From Spirosoma spitsbergense DSM 19989 (GTDB lineage Bacteria > Bacteroidota > Bacteroidia > Cytophagales > Spirosomataceae), in the NCBI RefSeq assembly GCF_000374085.1, contig NZ_KB893488.1, positions 1-64,000 of the forward strand: 64,000 bases of DNA, in the 5' to 3' direction. Shown here piece after piece: positions 8,817-17,850 of this stretch. The position numbers and the translations under genes were made by a program. The notes beneath the pieces are model-generated. The model did not search any database and was not told the DNA's origin. It saw only the letters and a program-made list of their open reading frames with translations. Position 1 is the stretch's first letter, and each line of letters opens with the position of its first letter.

Positions 8817-9749
8817 TTACAGCATTGCAGCGCCGAAAACGCCCGCGCTGTCGCCCAGTTTTGGTTTGAGAAAACGGGTGTGTATCTCGCGGCTGTTGAA
8901 CACGTATTTTCTGGCCCGTTCTACGCCTTCGGTATACAGCAGGTCGATGTTACCCAGTCCCCCGCCAATCACGATGGCATCGGGGTCCAGCACATTGATG
9001 ATGGTGGAAATACCCCGGCCGAAAAATTCGAGCAACCGGTTCACGGTCTGGCTGGCTACCAGGTCGTTCCCGTCCCGGTACTGCTTTATGATATCCTGCA
9101 TCGTGTGGTCCTGCCCGTTCACCTGCTTGTAGTACCGCTGTAGGGCCGGTCCGGAAATAACCTGCTCCACGCAGCCCCGTTTGCCGCAATAACAGGCATG
9201 GCCATTTTCTTCCAGGACATTGTGGCCCCATTCTCCTCCCAGGCCCTGCAGGCCATTGAGCACAAAAGGACGTTTGTAGGGCTTCTTGAATGTGTTCCTC
9301 ACCACAATACCGCCCCCCACGCCGGTGCCCATAATAACGCCGAACACCGTTTGGTAGTCGGGTAGTATGTCGGGCACGATACCCATCGTTGCTTCGGCCA
9401 GGGCCAGGCAGTTGGCATCATTGGCCAGGGCGACCGGTACGCCCAGCAGACGGCTCAAATCCTGTTTTAATGGTTTGCCATTCAGCACAGTCGTGTTGCA
9501 GTTTTTCATGGCCTGCCGGGCCGGATCGAAGGTGCCGGGAGTAGAAAAACCGATGTGCTGGGGCTGTAACCCCGTTTCGGCTTTGAGCCTTTCCACGAGT
9601 CGAACAATCTGATTCAGAATGTGATCGTAGCCCTCCTGGGCTTCCGTGTCGATTCGCTGTCGAATAACAACGGCATCGGGCGATGCTGCGGAGAGAATGA
9701 CCCCTTCAATTTTAGTACCTCCCAGGTCTATACCCCAATACGATTTCAT
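8817..9749 (-). CDS. ROK-family sugar kinase
   Basis: The 310-residue protein starts MKSYWGIDLGGTKIEG, the ASKHA phosphate-1 motif (DLGGTK). It carries the ROK zinc site near residues 183-195 (CYCGKRGCVEQ) and the adenosine motif IVIGGGLGN near residue 265. ROK kinases phosphorylate glucose, fructose, N-acetylglucosamine or N-acetylmannosamine at the expense of ATP in the cytoplasm. The specificity cannot be fixed from sequence alone. There is no DNA-binding domain, so it is a kinase and not a NagC/XylR-type repressor. It is a single gene divergent from the peroxiredoxin gene. Confidence 0.9.
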   Translation of the reverse strand: MKSYWGIDLGGTKIEGVILSAASPDAVVIRQRIDTEAQEGYDHILNQIVRLVERLKAETGLQPQHIGFSTPGTFDPARQAMKNCNTTVLNGKPLKQDLSRLLGVPVALANDANCLALAEATMGIVPDILPDYQTVFGVIMGTGVGGGIVVRNTFKKPYKRPFVLNGLQGLGGEWGHNVLEENGHACYCGKRGCVEQVISGPALQRYYKQVNGQDHTMQDIIKQYRDGNDLVASQTVNRLLEFFGRGISTIINVLDPDAIVIGGGLGNIDLLYTEGVERARKYVFNSREIHTRFLKPKLGDSAGVFGAAML

Positions 9750-9853
9750 AGATGATGAAGAATTTAGGTAATACGATTTACGATTTTATTCCTTTCGGCC
9801 CGTAGCTTTACAGGTGAAAATTAGCGAACAGTCCATTTTAACGTATAAAAACT

Positions 9854-10321
9854 ATGCTCACGGTTGGTCAGAAAGCCCCCAATTTTACCTTATTCAACAC
9901 TGATAGGAAAGAAATTTCCCTCCACGATTTTCAGGGGAAAAACCTGATTCTTCTATTTTTTCCGATGGCCTTCACCAGCGTCTGCACCGCCGAACTTTGC
10001 GAAATGCGCGATAACATCGCAACTTACGCAAACCTGAACGCCGATGTAGTGGGCATTTCGGTGGATTCGCCGTTTACACTGGCTAAATTCAAAGAAGAAC
10101 AAGAACTACCGTTCAATTTACTATCCGATTTCAACAAAGAGGTGTCGCAGGCGTACGGGTCGTATTACGATACCTTCGTGATGAATTTGAAAGGGGTGAG
10201 CAAACGATCTGCCTTCCTAGTGGATGGCGAAGGAATCATCCGGTACGCCGAAGTGCTCGAAAGTGCGGGCGATACGCCCAGTTTTCAGGCTATTCAGGAA
10301 ACACTTTCTGCGATTAACTGA
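9854..10321 (+). CDS. Peroxiredoxin (AhpC/TSA family, PrxQ/AhpE-like)
   Basis: The 155-residue cytoplasmic thioredoxin-fold peroxidase has the active-site segment FFPMAFTSVC, giving peroxidatic Cys44. A second Cys at position 49 lies five residues later, the resolving-Cys spacing of PrxQ/BCP enzymes. It reduces hydroperoxides using thioredoxin or a similar donor. Surrounding sequence (FPMAFTSVC) is also close to AhpE-type proteins, so subfamily is uncertain. It is followed 48 bases later by prs, which has its own promoter-like box, so it is probably a separate unit. Confidence 0.9.
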   Translation: MLTVGQKAPNFTLFNTDRKEISLHDFQGKNLILLFFPMAFTSVCTAELCEMRDNIATYANLNADVVGISVDSPFTLAKFKEEQELPFNLLSDFNKEVSQAYGSYYDTFVMNLKGVSKRSAFLVDGEGIIRYAEVLESAGDTPSFQAIQETLSAIN

Positions 10322-10341
10322 TAACGACCCTTTTTTTTTCG

Positions 10342-10349
10342 TACCTTTG
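10342..10349 (+). promoter_or_regulatory. Bacteroidota-type -7 box ahead of prs
   Basis: TACCTTTG matches the TAnnTTTG -7 consensus of Bacteroidota exactly and lies 20 bases before the prs ATG. A T-run (10331-10339) lies immediately upstream. Confidence 0.55.
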
Positions 10350-10369
10350 CGGGAAATTTCACTGGCAGC

Positions 10370-11311
10370 ATGGCATCGTTTAATCCGGTTAAGATTTTTT
10401 CGGGGAGTGAATCAACCTACCTGGCCGAGAAAATCGCACACTACTACGGTAAAGATCTGGGCGGGTACACCTGTCGCCGGTTTAGCGATGGCGAAATGTC
10501 GCCGAGTTTTGAGGAGTCGGTGCGGGGATGCGATGTGTTTCTCATTCAGTCTACCCCTCCTCCGGGCGATAATCTGCTGGAGTTGTTACTGATGGTCGAC
10601 GCGGCCCGCCGGGCTTCGGCGCACTACGTAACGGTAGTGATTCCGTATTTTGGTTATGCCCGTCAGGATCGGAAAGATAAGCCCCGCGTGTCTATTGCGG
10701 CCAAGCTGGTGGCCAATATGCTGGCTGCATCGGGCGCCGACCGGCTGATGACGATTGATCTGCACGCGGGACAGATTCAGGGCTTTTTCGACTTTCCGGT
10801 CGATCACCTGGAAGGAACGTCTGTCTTTGTGCCTTATATCAAGAGCCTGGGGCTGGAAAACCTGGTCGTTGCCTCGCCGGATGTAGGCGGAGCCAACCGC
10901 GCCCGTACGTTTGCCCGGCATTTTAACGCCGACATTGTGCTGTGCGACAAACACCGCAAACGGGCCAACGAAATTGCGTCGATGCAGGTGATTGGGGACG
11001 TAGAAGGGGCCAACGTGGTGCTGGTAGATGACCTGATCGACACCGGCGGAACGATGGCTAAGGCGGCCCAGATTATTATGGATAAAGGGGCTACATCGGT
11101 GCGGGCGGTTTGTACGCATCCGATCATGTCGGGTAAAGCCCACGAAATCATCCGTAACTCTGTGCTGGAGGAACTGGTGGTGGCCGATACGCTGCCCATG
11201 CAACAAACCAACGAAAAAATACGCGTGCTGTCGGTGGCGGAGTTATTCGCCAAAGCCATTGGCCGCATCAGAGACCATGAATCTATTAGTTCACTTTTTA
11301 TAAAATATTGA
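10370..11311 (+). CDS. prs: Ribose-phosphate pyrophosphokinase (PRPP synthetase)
   Basis: This 313-residue enzyme makes PRPP from ribose 5-phosphate and ATP for purine, pyrimidine, His, Trp and NAD synthesis. Visible features are the FSDGEM segment near residue 39, the ATP-binding flexible-loop region YARQDRKDK near 97, the LHAGQIQGFF segment near 131 and the PRPP-binding loop VVLVDDLIDTGGT at about 217-228. Length is normal for the class I family. It is followed by rplY after an 83-base spacer that contains strong inverted repeats, so the two genes may be differentially expressed from one transcript. Confidence 0.96.
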   Translation: MASFNPVKIFSGSESTYLAEKIAHYYGKDLGGYTCRRFSDGEMSPSFEESVRGCDVFLIQSTPPPGDNLLELLLMVDAARRASAHYVTVVIPYFGYARQDRKDKPRVSIAAKLVANMLAASGADRLMTIDLHAGQIQGFFDFPVDHLEGTSVFVPYIKSLGLENLVVASPDVGGANRARTFARHFNADIVLCDKHRKRANEIASMQVIGDVEGANVVLVDDLIDTGGTMAKAAQIIMDKGATSVRAVCTHPIMSGKAHEIIRNSVLEELVVADTLPMQQTNEKIRVLSVAELFAKAIGRIRDHESISSLFIKY

Positions 11312-11322
11312 GCGAAAGAGTG

Positions 11323-11383
11323 AAAGAGTGAAAGAGCGGTTTGTCTTTTTTCACTCTTTCGCTCTCCCGCTCTTTCACTCTTT
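11323..11383 (+). terminator. Purine-tract hairpin between prs and rplY
   Basis: AAAGAGTGAAAGAGCGG (11323-11339) pairs perfectly over 17 bp with 11367-11383. The nested segment 11351-11364 (TCACTCTTTCGCTC) can instead pair with GAGCGAAAGAGTGA starting at 11310, so two mutually exclusive folds exist. It may be a terminator, an attenuator or an rplY leader structure. rplY starts 12 bases later. Confidence 0.5.
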
Positions 11384-11394
11384 AAATAATTATC

Positions 11395-11961
11395 ATGAAA
11401 AAACTCGAGATTGTAGGGTATCAACGAGCGAATCTCGGCCGCACGGAATCACAAGCGATTCGGGCCGAGGGCAATGTTCCGTGTGTGTTGTACGGGGGCG
11501 ACGAGCAGGTGCATTTTTACGCGCCCGCCATTCTGTTCCGCGACTTAATTTATACGCCCAATATTTTTGAAGTTGAGCTGAACATCGAAGGGACTATTTA
11601 CCGGTCTATTCTTCAGGAAAGCCAGTTTCACCCAGTAAGTGACGTGCTGATTCACGCCGATTTCCTGCTGGTGACGGATAAGAAGCCCGTCAAAATTGCG
11701 GTTCCGGTTCGGTTGGTTGGTACAGCACCCGGTGTTCAGAAAGGCGGTAAACTGGTAACCCGCGTTCGGAAAATGCGGGTGAAGGGGACTATCGAAAATA
11801 TTCCTGATTTTATTGATGTCGACGTATCCAACCTTGAACTGGGCAAATCCGTTCGGGTGAGTCAGATTTCGGTTAAAAACATCGAGATGCTCGAACAGGC
11901 ATCGAACCCGGTAGCCAGCATCGAAATACCGCGGGCACTTCGGGGCACGATTGCCAAGTAA
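11395..11961 (+). CDS. rplY: 50S ribosomal protein L25/Ctc
   Basis: This 188-residue long-form L25 binds 5S rRNA through the N-terminal domain (about 1-90) and has the C-terminal TL5/Ctc beta domain (about 95-180). The start MKKLEIVGYQRANLG and the RAEGNVPCVLYGG motif are typical. Long forms are normal in Bacteroidota, where the protein is often called general stress protein Ctc. It follows prs in the same order seen in many bacteria (prs-ctc). A strong intrinsic terminator lies 39 bases after the stop. Confidence 0.95.
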   Translation: MKKLEIVGYQRANLGRTESQAIRAEGNVPCVLYGGDEQVHFYAPAILFRDLIYTPNIFEVELNIEGTIYRSILQESQFHPVSDVLIHADFLLVTDKKPVKIAVPVRLVGTAPGVQKGGKLVTRVRKMRVKGTIENIPDFIDVDVSNLELGKSVRVSQISVKNIEMLEQASNPVASIEIPRALRGTIAK

Positions 11962-11999
11962 GGTGGTTGTCCTTTTGTTCTAATACGCTAATAGATTTA

Positions 12000-12037
12000 C
12001 AGCAACACCCGGCCAAAAAATTGGCCGGGTGTTGCTG
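12000..12037 (+). terminator. Intrinsic terminator of rplY
   Basis: A perfect 17-bp stem (12000-12016 with 12021-12037) around an AAAA loop is GC-rich in its lower half and followed by TTTTC. The A-rich loop and perfect symmetry would also allow it to work for the converging minus-strand remnant. Confidence 0.85.
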
Positions 12038-12067
12038 TTTTCAGTGGGTATATTCCCATCGCCACCT

Positions 12068-12862
12068 TCAGGCGTTGCCGCCGTTCACGTCCAGCAGACT
12101 GCCGGTAATGTATGATCCATCGATCCATCATTGGAGGCCAGCAGAACATAGGCTGGGGCCAGTTCATCGGGCTGACCGGGTCGCTGCAGAATTGTTTTAT
12201 TTGCCGCTTCAACGACGCCTTCCGGTCCCATGCCGGCACCCGGCAGAAACGGCGTGTAGATCGGTCCGGGCAGTACGGCATTGACCCGGATTTTACGCTC
12301 GCCTAACTGGGTTGCCAGCGACAGGGTGAAGGCGTGAATCGCGCCCTTTGTGGAGGCATAATCCACCAGTTTGGGTTGCCCTTTCTTCCCCACAATACTC
12401 CCCGTGTTGATAATTGAGTCGCCCTCATGCAGGTGAGGCAACGCGGCTTGTACCATGAAAAAGTACCCGTAGATATTGGTCTCGAAGGTCCGGCTCAGTT
12501 GCTCTTCTGTAATGTCCTCAATCTTCTCGACAATGTGCTGGTAAGCCGCGTTATTGACCCAGCGTCAGGCATTTGCCGCCAAACTGCTCAGCCAGCCGCT
12601 TCGTCTCCTGTGCATCTACCTCTTCCTCTTCCAGGTATGAAATCACCACCGAAGCTCCTTCTTTGGCAAAAGCGACGGCAACGGCCCGTCCTATTCCCGA
12701 ATCGCCCCCGGTCACGATGGCTACTTTACCGGTCAGTTTTCCGGCGGCCTAGTAATTCGTCAGGTCGCTATCTGGCTCAGGGGTCATTTTGGCCTGAATG
12801 GCCGGAAATTCCTGTACGTTACTGTTGAGTTCTTCCGCTTTGGGATAATCGACTGGTTCCAT
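12068..12862 (-). pseudogene. SDR oxidoreductase (YhdF/YghA-like), three lesions
   Basis: The coding remnant starts at ATG 12862 (MEPVDYPKAEELN) and shows the NAD-binding motif VTGGDSGIG and the active-site YASTKGA. Three lesions are visible. A TAG lies in frame at 12749-12751 (after LTNY, where a sense codon is expected). An internal deletion with frame change at about 12556-12566 joins KCLTLG directly to VNNAAYQH and removes roughly 25 codons. A tandem duplication of GATCCATC (12114-12121 and 12122-12129) shifts the frame in NDGS. Removing one copy restores NDGSYITGSLLDVNGGNA and a stop at 12068-12070. It was probably a glucose/aldehyde dehydrogenase-like enzyme of stress-response type. Confidence 0.85.
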
Positions 12863-12964
12863 TAAAAAAACAGGTTTCTAGTGTTGAGTAATACTTGTCT
12901 CCTATACAAACTGCTTCATTCACGGCGATTGTTTGGTACAAATCCTTTTTATGAGGCAGCGGGC

Positions 12965-13018
12965 AAAAAAAGCGGGGGTTACTCCCATACCTGATTGACT
13001 GGTATGGAGGTAACCCCC
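12965..13018 (-). terminator. Terminator of the TonB-type barrel gene
   Basis: GGGGGTTACTCCCATACC (12974-12991) pairs with 13001-13018 with two mismatches. On the minus strand the hairpin is followed by a run of seven T (A-run at 12965-12971). It lies just after the stop of the minus-strand gene ending at 13041. Confidence 0.8.
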
Positions 13019-13040
13019 ACTGGCTGAATGATGCTTACTT

Positions 13041-15635
13041 TTACCGGGGCCGACGGGCACCACCGGCAGCGGGTTGCTGGGGAGCCTGCTGCTGGTCACC
13101 CCCGGCATCGCCACCTTTCACGTCATCGTTTTCGATGGACTTACCCTTTTTCTTCTGGCTATCGTCGAAGGTAAGTTTGCCAATCTTATAGCTGAAATTA
13201 ACCCGTATACCAGCATTGTACAGGCTCGTCAGACTGCTCTGGGTAAAAATGGGCGACGATGATTCGGAACGAACGGTAAATGGGTGGTTGAAAAAGTTTT
13301 CGCCTGCAATACCAAAGCTACCCCGCTTGTTTTTCATATCTTTTTTCACCCCCAGGCTGTAGAAAGCGAATCCACCCTGATATCCCTGCAACTGGACCTG
13401 CTTGCCTCTGGCAAAAGCAAATCCCTGTAGACCCCAGCCGTTCTTAAGGCTCAGGTTGGTGAACAGTCGGCCGGAGACGACCCAGCCGGAGTTAGTCGCC
13501 TGGTAGATTGACGCGGCATTGTTATTGGTCAGGTAGGCATAGTACAGGTCCATCCCCCCGCCAATCTGCCACTTCGAGAACAGCGTTGCGTTACCAAAAA
13601 TATTGGTACCATAGGCCGACTCACGGCCTATGTTCAGGTAGGTTGTCCGAATGGCCTGCGCCAGGGCCGGATTATTTACCTGTCCCAAACTCGTTCTGAC
13701 CGTATCGCGCACACTGGTGATGGAGTTATTAGTTTGCCGGGCAAATAACGATACGTTCAGGTACACACTTTTCACGTATGCACTGGTGCTCAACTCGTAA
13801 TTGTCCGTCAGTTCGGGCGACAGCAATGGGTTACCCTGCGAAATATTCGTCGGGTTGGACGCGTTGATGTTCGGGTTCAGAAACTGAATACCGGGGCGCT
13901 GCAACCGCCGGTTGTAGGCCAGTTTAATGGTTTTACCCCCTTTCAGCGTCTTGGATATGTTAATACTTGGCACAAAGTTGTTGTAGCTCGGGATACCAAG
14001 ATCCTGGCCGGCCTGTACTGCCTGATCACCCACCGTCTGGCTCTGGCTAAAGAAGGCGTTAATCGTTGTGTGCTCAAAGCGCATCCCGGCCTTTACGGAA
14101 TACTTATTTTTGGTGGTTATCAGGTACGAAAAGTAACCTGCACCAATATTCTGATCATAATTGAGCGTGTTGGCAGGTCGCGTAAAATCGGTTTGTAACG
14201 CCCCGTTGCCGGAGGCCAGCAGGTAGCTGTAGTTACTCTCTACCTGGCGAAAGATCCCCTTACCCCCAATCTCGATCTGCTGGTTTTTACCAACCGGTGT
14301 CTGGTAATCGGCCTGGAGTGTCGATTCCTGGTTGTAGCTATCGTTCAGGTTTTGCTGTCGGGCCGTGATCGTAGCGAAATCAGCCGAACTCAGGATATCG
14401 GCGGTAAAGTTATTGTTGCGATTGTTCCGGCTGTATTGTGCCGACATACTGAACTCCTGCTGCGGTTTTGCGTACGTATGGGTATAGTCGATGTTGGCAT
14501 CCAGCGTTCCCGAATTATCTTTCGTTTGCACGTTGCGTGCGTTGTACACGGGGAAGAAAGCACCGGTCGTTTTGGTGATGAAATTATCCTGAAACTGGGT
14601 GTTGTTGCGGGCACCGTAGCGCAGGGTAGCGTTCAGGGAGCTGTTCTTGGTAATGTCATAGTCCCAGCCCAGTCGGTACTGCCCGAACACGCCCTGATTA
14701 CGGGTGTCGGCACTTTGCTCCGTCAGGATGGGGCCATTGGCACTCAACGTCCGCTGGGTGTTGGCAAAGGTACCGAGCACGTTGTAACTGGCCCGGCCGA
14801 AGCCGCCCAGACTGAATCCCATTTTGCCCAGCCGCAAATTACCATTCAGGCCGAGGTTACTGCCGCGGTTCCCCACACCGGAATCGACATTAAGCGTAAA
14901 CCCCTGAATGGTCGTTTTCTTGGTAGTGATGTTGATAATCCCGGCCGACCCTTCTGCATCGTACTTGGCCGAGGGCGAGGTAATGACTTCTACCGTTTTA
15001 ATCATATCGGCAGGAATCTGCTTGAGCGCATCGGCCACGCTACTGGCAATAATGGTACTGGGCTTATTGTTGATCAATACCCGCACGTTGCTACTGCCCC
15101 GCAAACTCACGTTCCCGTCCAGGTCGACCGTTAGCAGGGGCACTTTCCGCATTACTTCGGTGGCATCGCCCCCTTTAGACATAACATCTTTCTCGGCATT
15201 ATACACCAGCCGGTCTACTTTTTCTTCTACCATAGCCGACTGCCCTACTACTTCTACCTCTTTAAGCATTCTGACATCAGCCGCCAGTTTAATGTTTCCG
15301 AGGTTTAATTCCTGCTTCCGGTCGAGGGCAAGTTTAGTAATGGTTTTCTCCCGGTAGCCAACGAACGAGATAAGCAATCTAAAATTACCTTCCGGCAATT
15401 TAGTCAGTGTAAAGGCTCCTTTTTCGTCGGCAATGGTGCCATCAATTGGTTTCTTTGTCGAAATATCAACCAGGGCAATACTGGCAAATTCAACCGGTTT
15501 ACCTGAAGTCGAATCGACAATAATGCCCGTTATTGTGCCATTGCCTTTCGTCTCCGGAATAATCTGCGCCCTGACGGCGTCGGGCAGTATTAGTAATGTA
15601 AAGAAAAATAAAAGAGCGGGTAATATGTTTTTCAT
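13041..15635 (-). CDS. TonB-dependent-receptor-like outer-membrane beta-barrel protein
   Basis: This 864-residue protein has a signal peptide (about 1-23, ending VRAQ) and then a CarboxypepD_reg-like beta-sandwich (about 33-115; GTITGIIVDSTSGKPVEFA). The plug domain lies at about 125-245 (LLTVDLDGNVSLRGSSNVRV) and an OMP_b-brl_3 barrel runs to about 820. The final 45 residues are a low-complexity Gln/Pro/Gly tail ending GGARRPR. Such proteins belong to the SusC/FhuE-like superfamily but often lack a TonB box, so transport of a ligand is inferred. The gene stands alone with its own terminator. Confidence 0.9.
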   Translation of the reverse strand: MKNILPALLFFFTLLILPDAVRAQIIPETKGNGTITGIIVDSTSGKPVEFASIALVDISTKKPIDGTIADEKGAFTLTKLPEGNFRLLISFVGYREKTITKLALDRKQELNLGNIKLAADVRMLKEVEVVGQSAMVEEKVDRLVYNAEKDVMSKGGDATEVMRKVPLLTVDLDGNVSLRGSSNVRVLINNKPSTIIASSVADALKQIPADMIKTVEVITSPSAKYDAEGSAGIINITTKKTTIQGFTLNVDSGVGNRGSNLGLNGNLRLGKMGFSLGGFGRASYNVLGTFANTQRTLSANGPILTEQSADTRNQGVFGQYRLGWDYDITKNSSLNATLRYGARNNTQFQDNFITKTTGAFFPVYNARNVQTKDNSGTLDANIDYTHTYAKPQQEFSMSAQYSRNNRNNNFTADILSSADFATITARQQNLNDSYNQESTLQADYQTPVGKNQQIEIGGKGIFRQVESNYSYLLASGNGALQTDFTRPANTLNYDQNIGAGYFSYLITTKNKYSVKAGMRFEHTTINAFFSQSQTVGDQAVQAGQDLGIPSYNNFVPSINISKTLKGGKTIKLAYNRRLQRPGIQFLNPNINASNPTNISQGNPLLSPELTDNYELSTSAYVKSVYLNVSLFARQTNNSITSVRDTVRTSLGQVNNPALAQAIRTTYLNIGRESAYGTNIFGNATLFSKWQIGGGMDLYYAYLTNNNAASIYQATNSGWVVSGRLFTNLSLKNGWGLQGFAFARGKQVQLQGYQGGFAFYSLGVKKDMKNKRGSFGIAGENFFNHPFTVRSESSSPIFTQSSLTSLYNAGIRVNFSYKIGKLTFDDSQKKKGKSIENDDVKGGDAGGDQQQAPQQPAAGGARRPR

Positions 15636-15811
15636 AATCAGGAAGTTGTTAGAAGTGGTTCAGCTTACAAGCCGGTACCTGTTTTTATAAACGGGCAAAA
15701 CTTGGGATTGTCCCAAAACAGAACGTATTCGGGCAAATTTCAGGGCAGATTCCCTCAAAAAATCTAATTCTACATAAACGGTGTGTAACCCAGACGAACG
15801 GGCCGGACTAC

Positions 15812-16555
15812 TTAGGAAAACAGCTTAGGATTATTACTTAATTCCGGGTAATCGACCGGTTCCATCACTTCCGGCACATCCGTTGGCTCTGTTCGGGACG
15901 TTATCCGTTTGCTGAGACTATAACTATGCATGTGGCTGGCCGGATACTGGTTGGCTAACAGTTTCAGAGCATCCTTTTCGGTCAACTCATCGTTTAACCA
16001 TATTTGTTCAGCTTCCTGTGTCAGCAGGCAGGGCATTCGTTCTTTAGTATTGTGAATGGCCGCCAGCAATGGGTTGGCCTCTCCCGTCAGCAGCGTGTAG
16101 GTCCTCACCAACTCACCCGTTTCGGGGTCGGCCCATTCATCCCAGAGTCCGGCAACAGACGTAATCTTCTGGTCGGTCATGGTGATGTAAAACGGAAATT
16201 TTTTCCCCTTCAGCGTGTGCCATTCGTAAAAACCCGTTACCGGAATCAGACACCGTTTTCCGGATTTTGCCGCCGACCGGAAAGACGGCTTTTCGTAGAT
16301 GGTTTCGGAGCGGGCGTTGATGGTTCGGGTACGTATGTCGGTGGCATCTTCTCCGGTTTTAGTCCAGGGTGGAATCATTCCCCAGTGCATCAGCTGCAAC
16401 CGGTCCGGTTCCTGATGGGTAAGAATGGGCCAGTCCGGTAGCTGCCAGGCATTGGCATGGTAGACCGGCTCGAAATGAGCCGAATCGGGTAATTTAACTG
16501 CGTAGCGGGCCTCCAGTTCCGATGCGGTAACGGCCAGCGATTTATGAAAACACAT
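15812..16555 (-). CDS. SRAP (YedK/HMCES-type) abasic-site protein
   Basis: The 247-residue protein begins Met-Cys2-Phe. Cys2 becomes the N-terminal nucleophile that forms a thiazolidine crosslink with abasic sites in single-stranded DNA. Family motifs NARSETIYEKPSFR and GFYEWH are present, the latter giving the conserved Glu. A His equivalent lies near LLTGEANPLLAAIHNTKERMP. The protein shields stalled replication forks in the SOS-associated YedK/HMCES family. It is a single gene, divergent from the PNPOx-like gene, and no SOS box was recognised. Confidence 0.93.
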   Translation of the reverse strand: MCFHKSLAVTASELEARYAVKLPDSAHFEPVYHANAWQLPDWPILTHQEPDRLQLMHWGMIPPWTKTGEDATDIRTRTINARSETIYEKPSFRSAAKSGKRCLIPVTGFYEWHTLKGKKFPFYITMTDQKITSVAGLWDEWADPETGELVRTYTLLTGEANPLLAAIHNTKERMPCLLTQEAEQIWLNDELTEKDALKLLANQYPASHMHSYSLSKRITSRTEPTDVPEVMEPVDYPELSNNPKLFS

Positions 16556-16660
16556 GCGCGGGTTATTCAGTCGTAACTAATCTGTGATGTCAATTACTGA
16601 AACAAAGAAAGTAACCCCGGGGTTATGCCAATCAAAACAAAGCTATAAAAACGCCCCCTC

Positions 16661-17302
16661 ATGAGCGAGTCGCCCAAGCCACCCACCCACCCGGAAAATA
16701 CAACTACTCCGACTATCGGTACCCTTTCTGAACTTGAACTGAGTAATTGGGAGCAGCTTCTGGCAGGTGTAGAACAACCTGAATCTCACTTTAAGACCAT
16801 GACTATTGCCACCGGTACACAGAGAGGGGCCGACGCGCGACTAGTCGTGTTGCGCAGGGTAGATAAAGCCCGGAAGTACGTATGGTTTTACACCGACTCC
16901 CGCGCCGAAAAAGTACTACAGCTGGAAGCCTGTCCAATGGCAGCACTCCTGTTTTGGGATGGTGAGCAGCAACTACAGCTTCGCCTTTCGATCGAAACCC
17001 GGCTCCATACCGACGATTACATTGCCGATGAGCACTGGAAGAAATTGGCAGTAAGTAGCCGTAAAGCCTATCTCTCGGGGCCGGTTCCGGGCAGCGAACA
17101 ACCGCAGCCCTATCCTGGCTTCCCCGAACAATTTGCCGACAAGCTACCCTCGGCCGAAGAAAGCGAGGCTGGTCGCAAAAACTTCGCGGTCATTGAATGC
17201 CGGGTGTTGGAGATGGAATACCTGCACCTCAGCCGAAGCGGTCAGACAAGGGCCCGTTTCCAGTACGAACCCGAATCCAGAATGGTGTGGCTGGCTCCGT
17301 AA
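16661..17302 (+). CDS. Pyridoxamine 5'-phosphate oxidase-like flavoprotein
   Basis: The 213-residue cytoplasmic split-barrel protein has the PNPOx pattern: a helical N-terminus, MTIATGTQRGADARLVVLR near residue 45, then VWFYTDSRAEKVLQLEACP for FMN contacts. The SSRKAYLSGPVPGS region matches the segment with the PdxH product site. It lacks the classical PdxH C-terminal RLHDRL..W-RL motif, so it is likelier an alr4036/PNPOx-related FMN enzyme than true PdxH. The DUF4385 gene overlaps its 3' end. Confidence 0.82.
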   Translation: MSESPKPPTHPENTTTPTIGTLSELELSNWEQLLAGVEQPESHFKTMTIATGTQRGADARLVVLRRVDKARKYVWFYTDSRAEKVLQLEACPMAALLFWDGEQQLQLRLSIETRLHTDDYIADEHWKKLAVSSRKAYLSGPVPGSEQPQPYPGFPEQFADKLPSAEESEAGRKNFAVIECRVLEMEYLHLSRSGQTRARFQYEPESRMVWLAP

Positions 17303-17793
17303 ACGACCGTGCTTTCAATTACGACCTCAACTATCGGGTTCTAAACCTGCGCGAACAACCCGAACTGTATCGCGTTGGCAAAGGGGAGCAGGGCGTGTTG
17401 TTGGTACAGCCCTATAAAGATGAAATACTGCCACACTGGCGGTTCAAAACACCGGAAATAGCCCGCGAATCGTCCGAAAAAATCTACCAGCTGTTTCTCG
17501 AATACAAGGGAAGAGGAGATTTCATCGGCATGGACATGGCCAGGAAGTTTCTGCAAATGGGCTACACCCGGGCAAGGCGGTACGCGAATCACAAAACCGG
17601 CCAGAAATACGACGGCCCAGTTCCCGACGACCAAAAAGGACGTTCGGGCGCACACGGCCGCGACGAGCTCCCCCGCGAAGAAGACCCCATAAAAGCCGAA
17701 TCGGCCCGTATATTTTACGGTAAATACCTGGATGCCCGGGAAGATGCGGAATACAAAAAACTACGAAAGGAGTGGCAGGAAACATACGGGTAA
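17287..17793 (+). CDS. DUF4385 family protein
   Basis: From the GTG at 17287 the product is 168 residues (MAGSVNDRAFNYDLNY). The DUF4385 signature is clear: RVLNLREQPELYRVGKGEQG, then EILPHWRFKTPEIA, then GMDMARKFLQMGYTRARRYA, with an acidic C-terminal helix. An open frame continues upstream to an ATG at 17197 inside the PNPOx-like gene, but family similarity begins only at about FNYDLNY. The 16-base overlap with the preceding stop suggests translational coupling. Function is unknown. The conserved Arg/Lys-rich helix hints at nucleic-acid contact, which is inference. Confidence 0.8.
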   Translation: MAGSVNDRAFNYDLNYRVLNLREQPELYRVGKGEQGVLLVQPYKDEILPHWRFKTPEIARESSEKIYQLFLEYKGRGDFIGMDMARKFLQMGYTRARRYANHKTGQKYDGPVPDDQKGRSGAHGRDELPREEDPIKAESARIFYGKYLDAREDAEYKKLRKEWQETYG

Positions 17794-17850
17794 TCCAGTG
17801 ATGGCCAACGACCAAAACAGACGAATATCCGGTGAGCAGGTACAATACCA

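Noticed and set aside
14352-15134. 260-codon plus-strand frame inside the TonB-type barrel gene
   Set aside because: Shadow of a well-supported minus-strand gene with CarboxypepD, plug and barrel domains.
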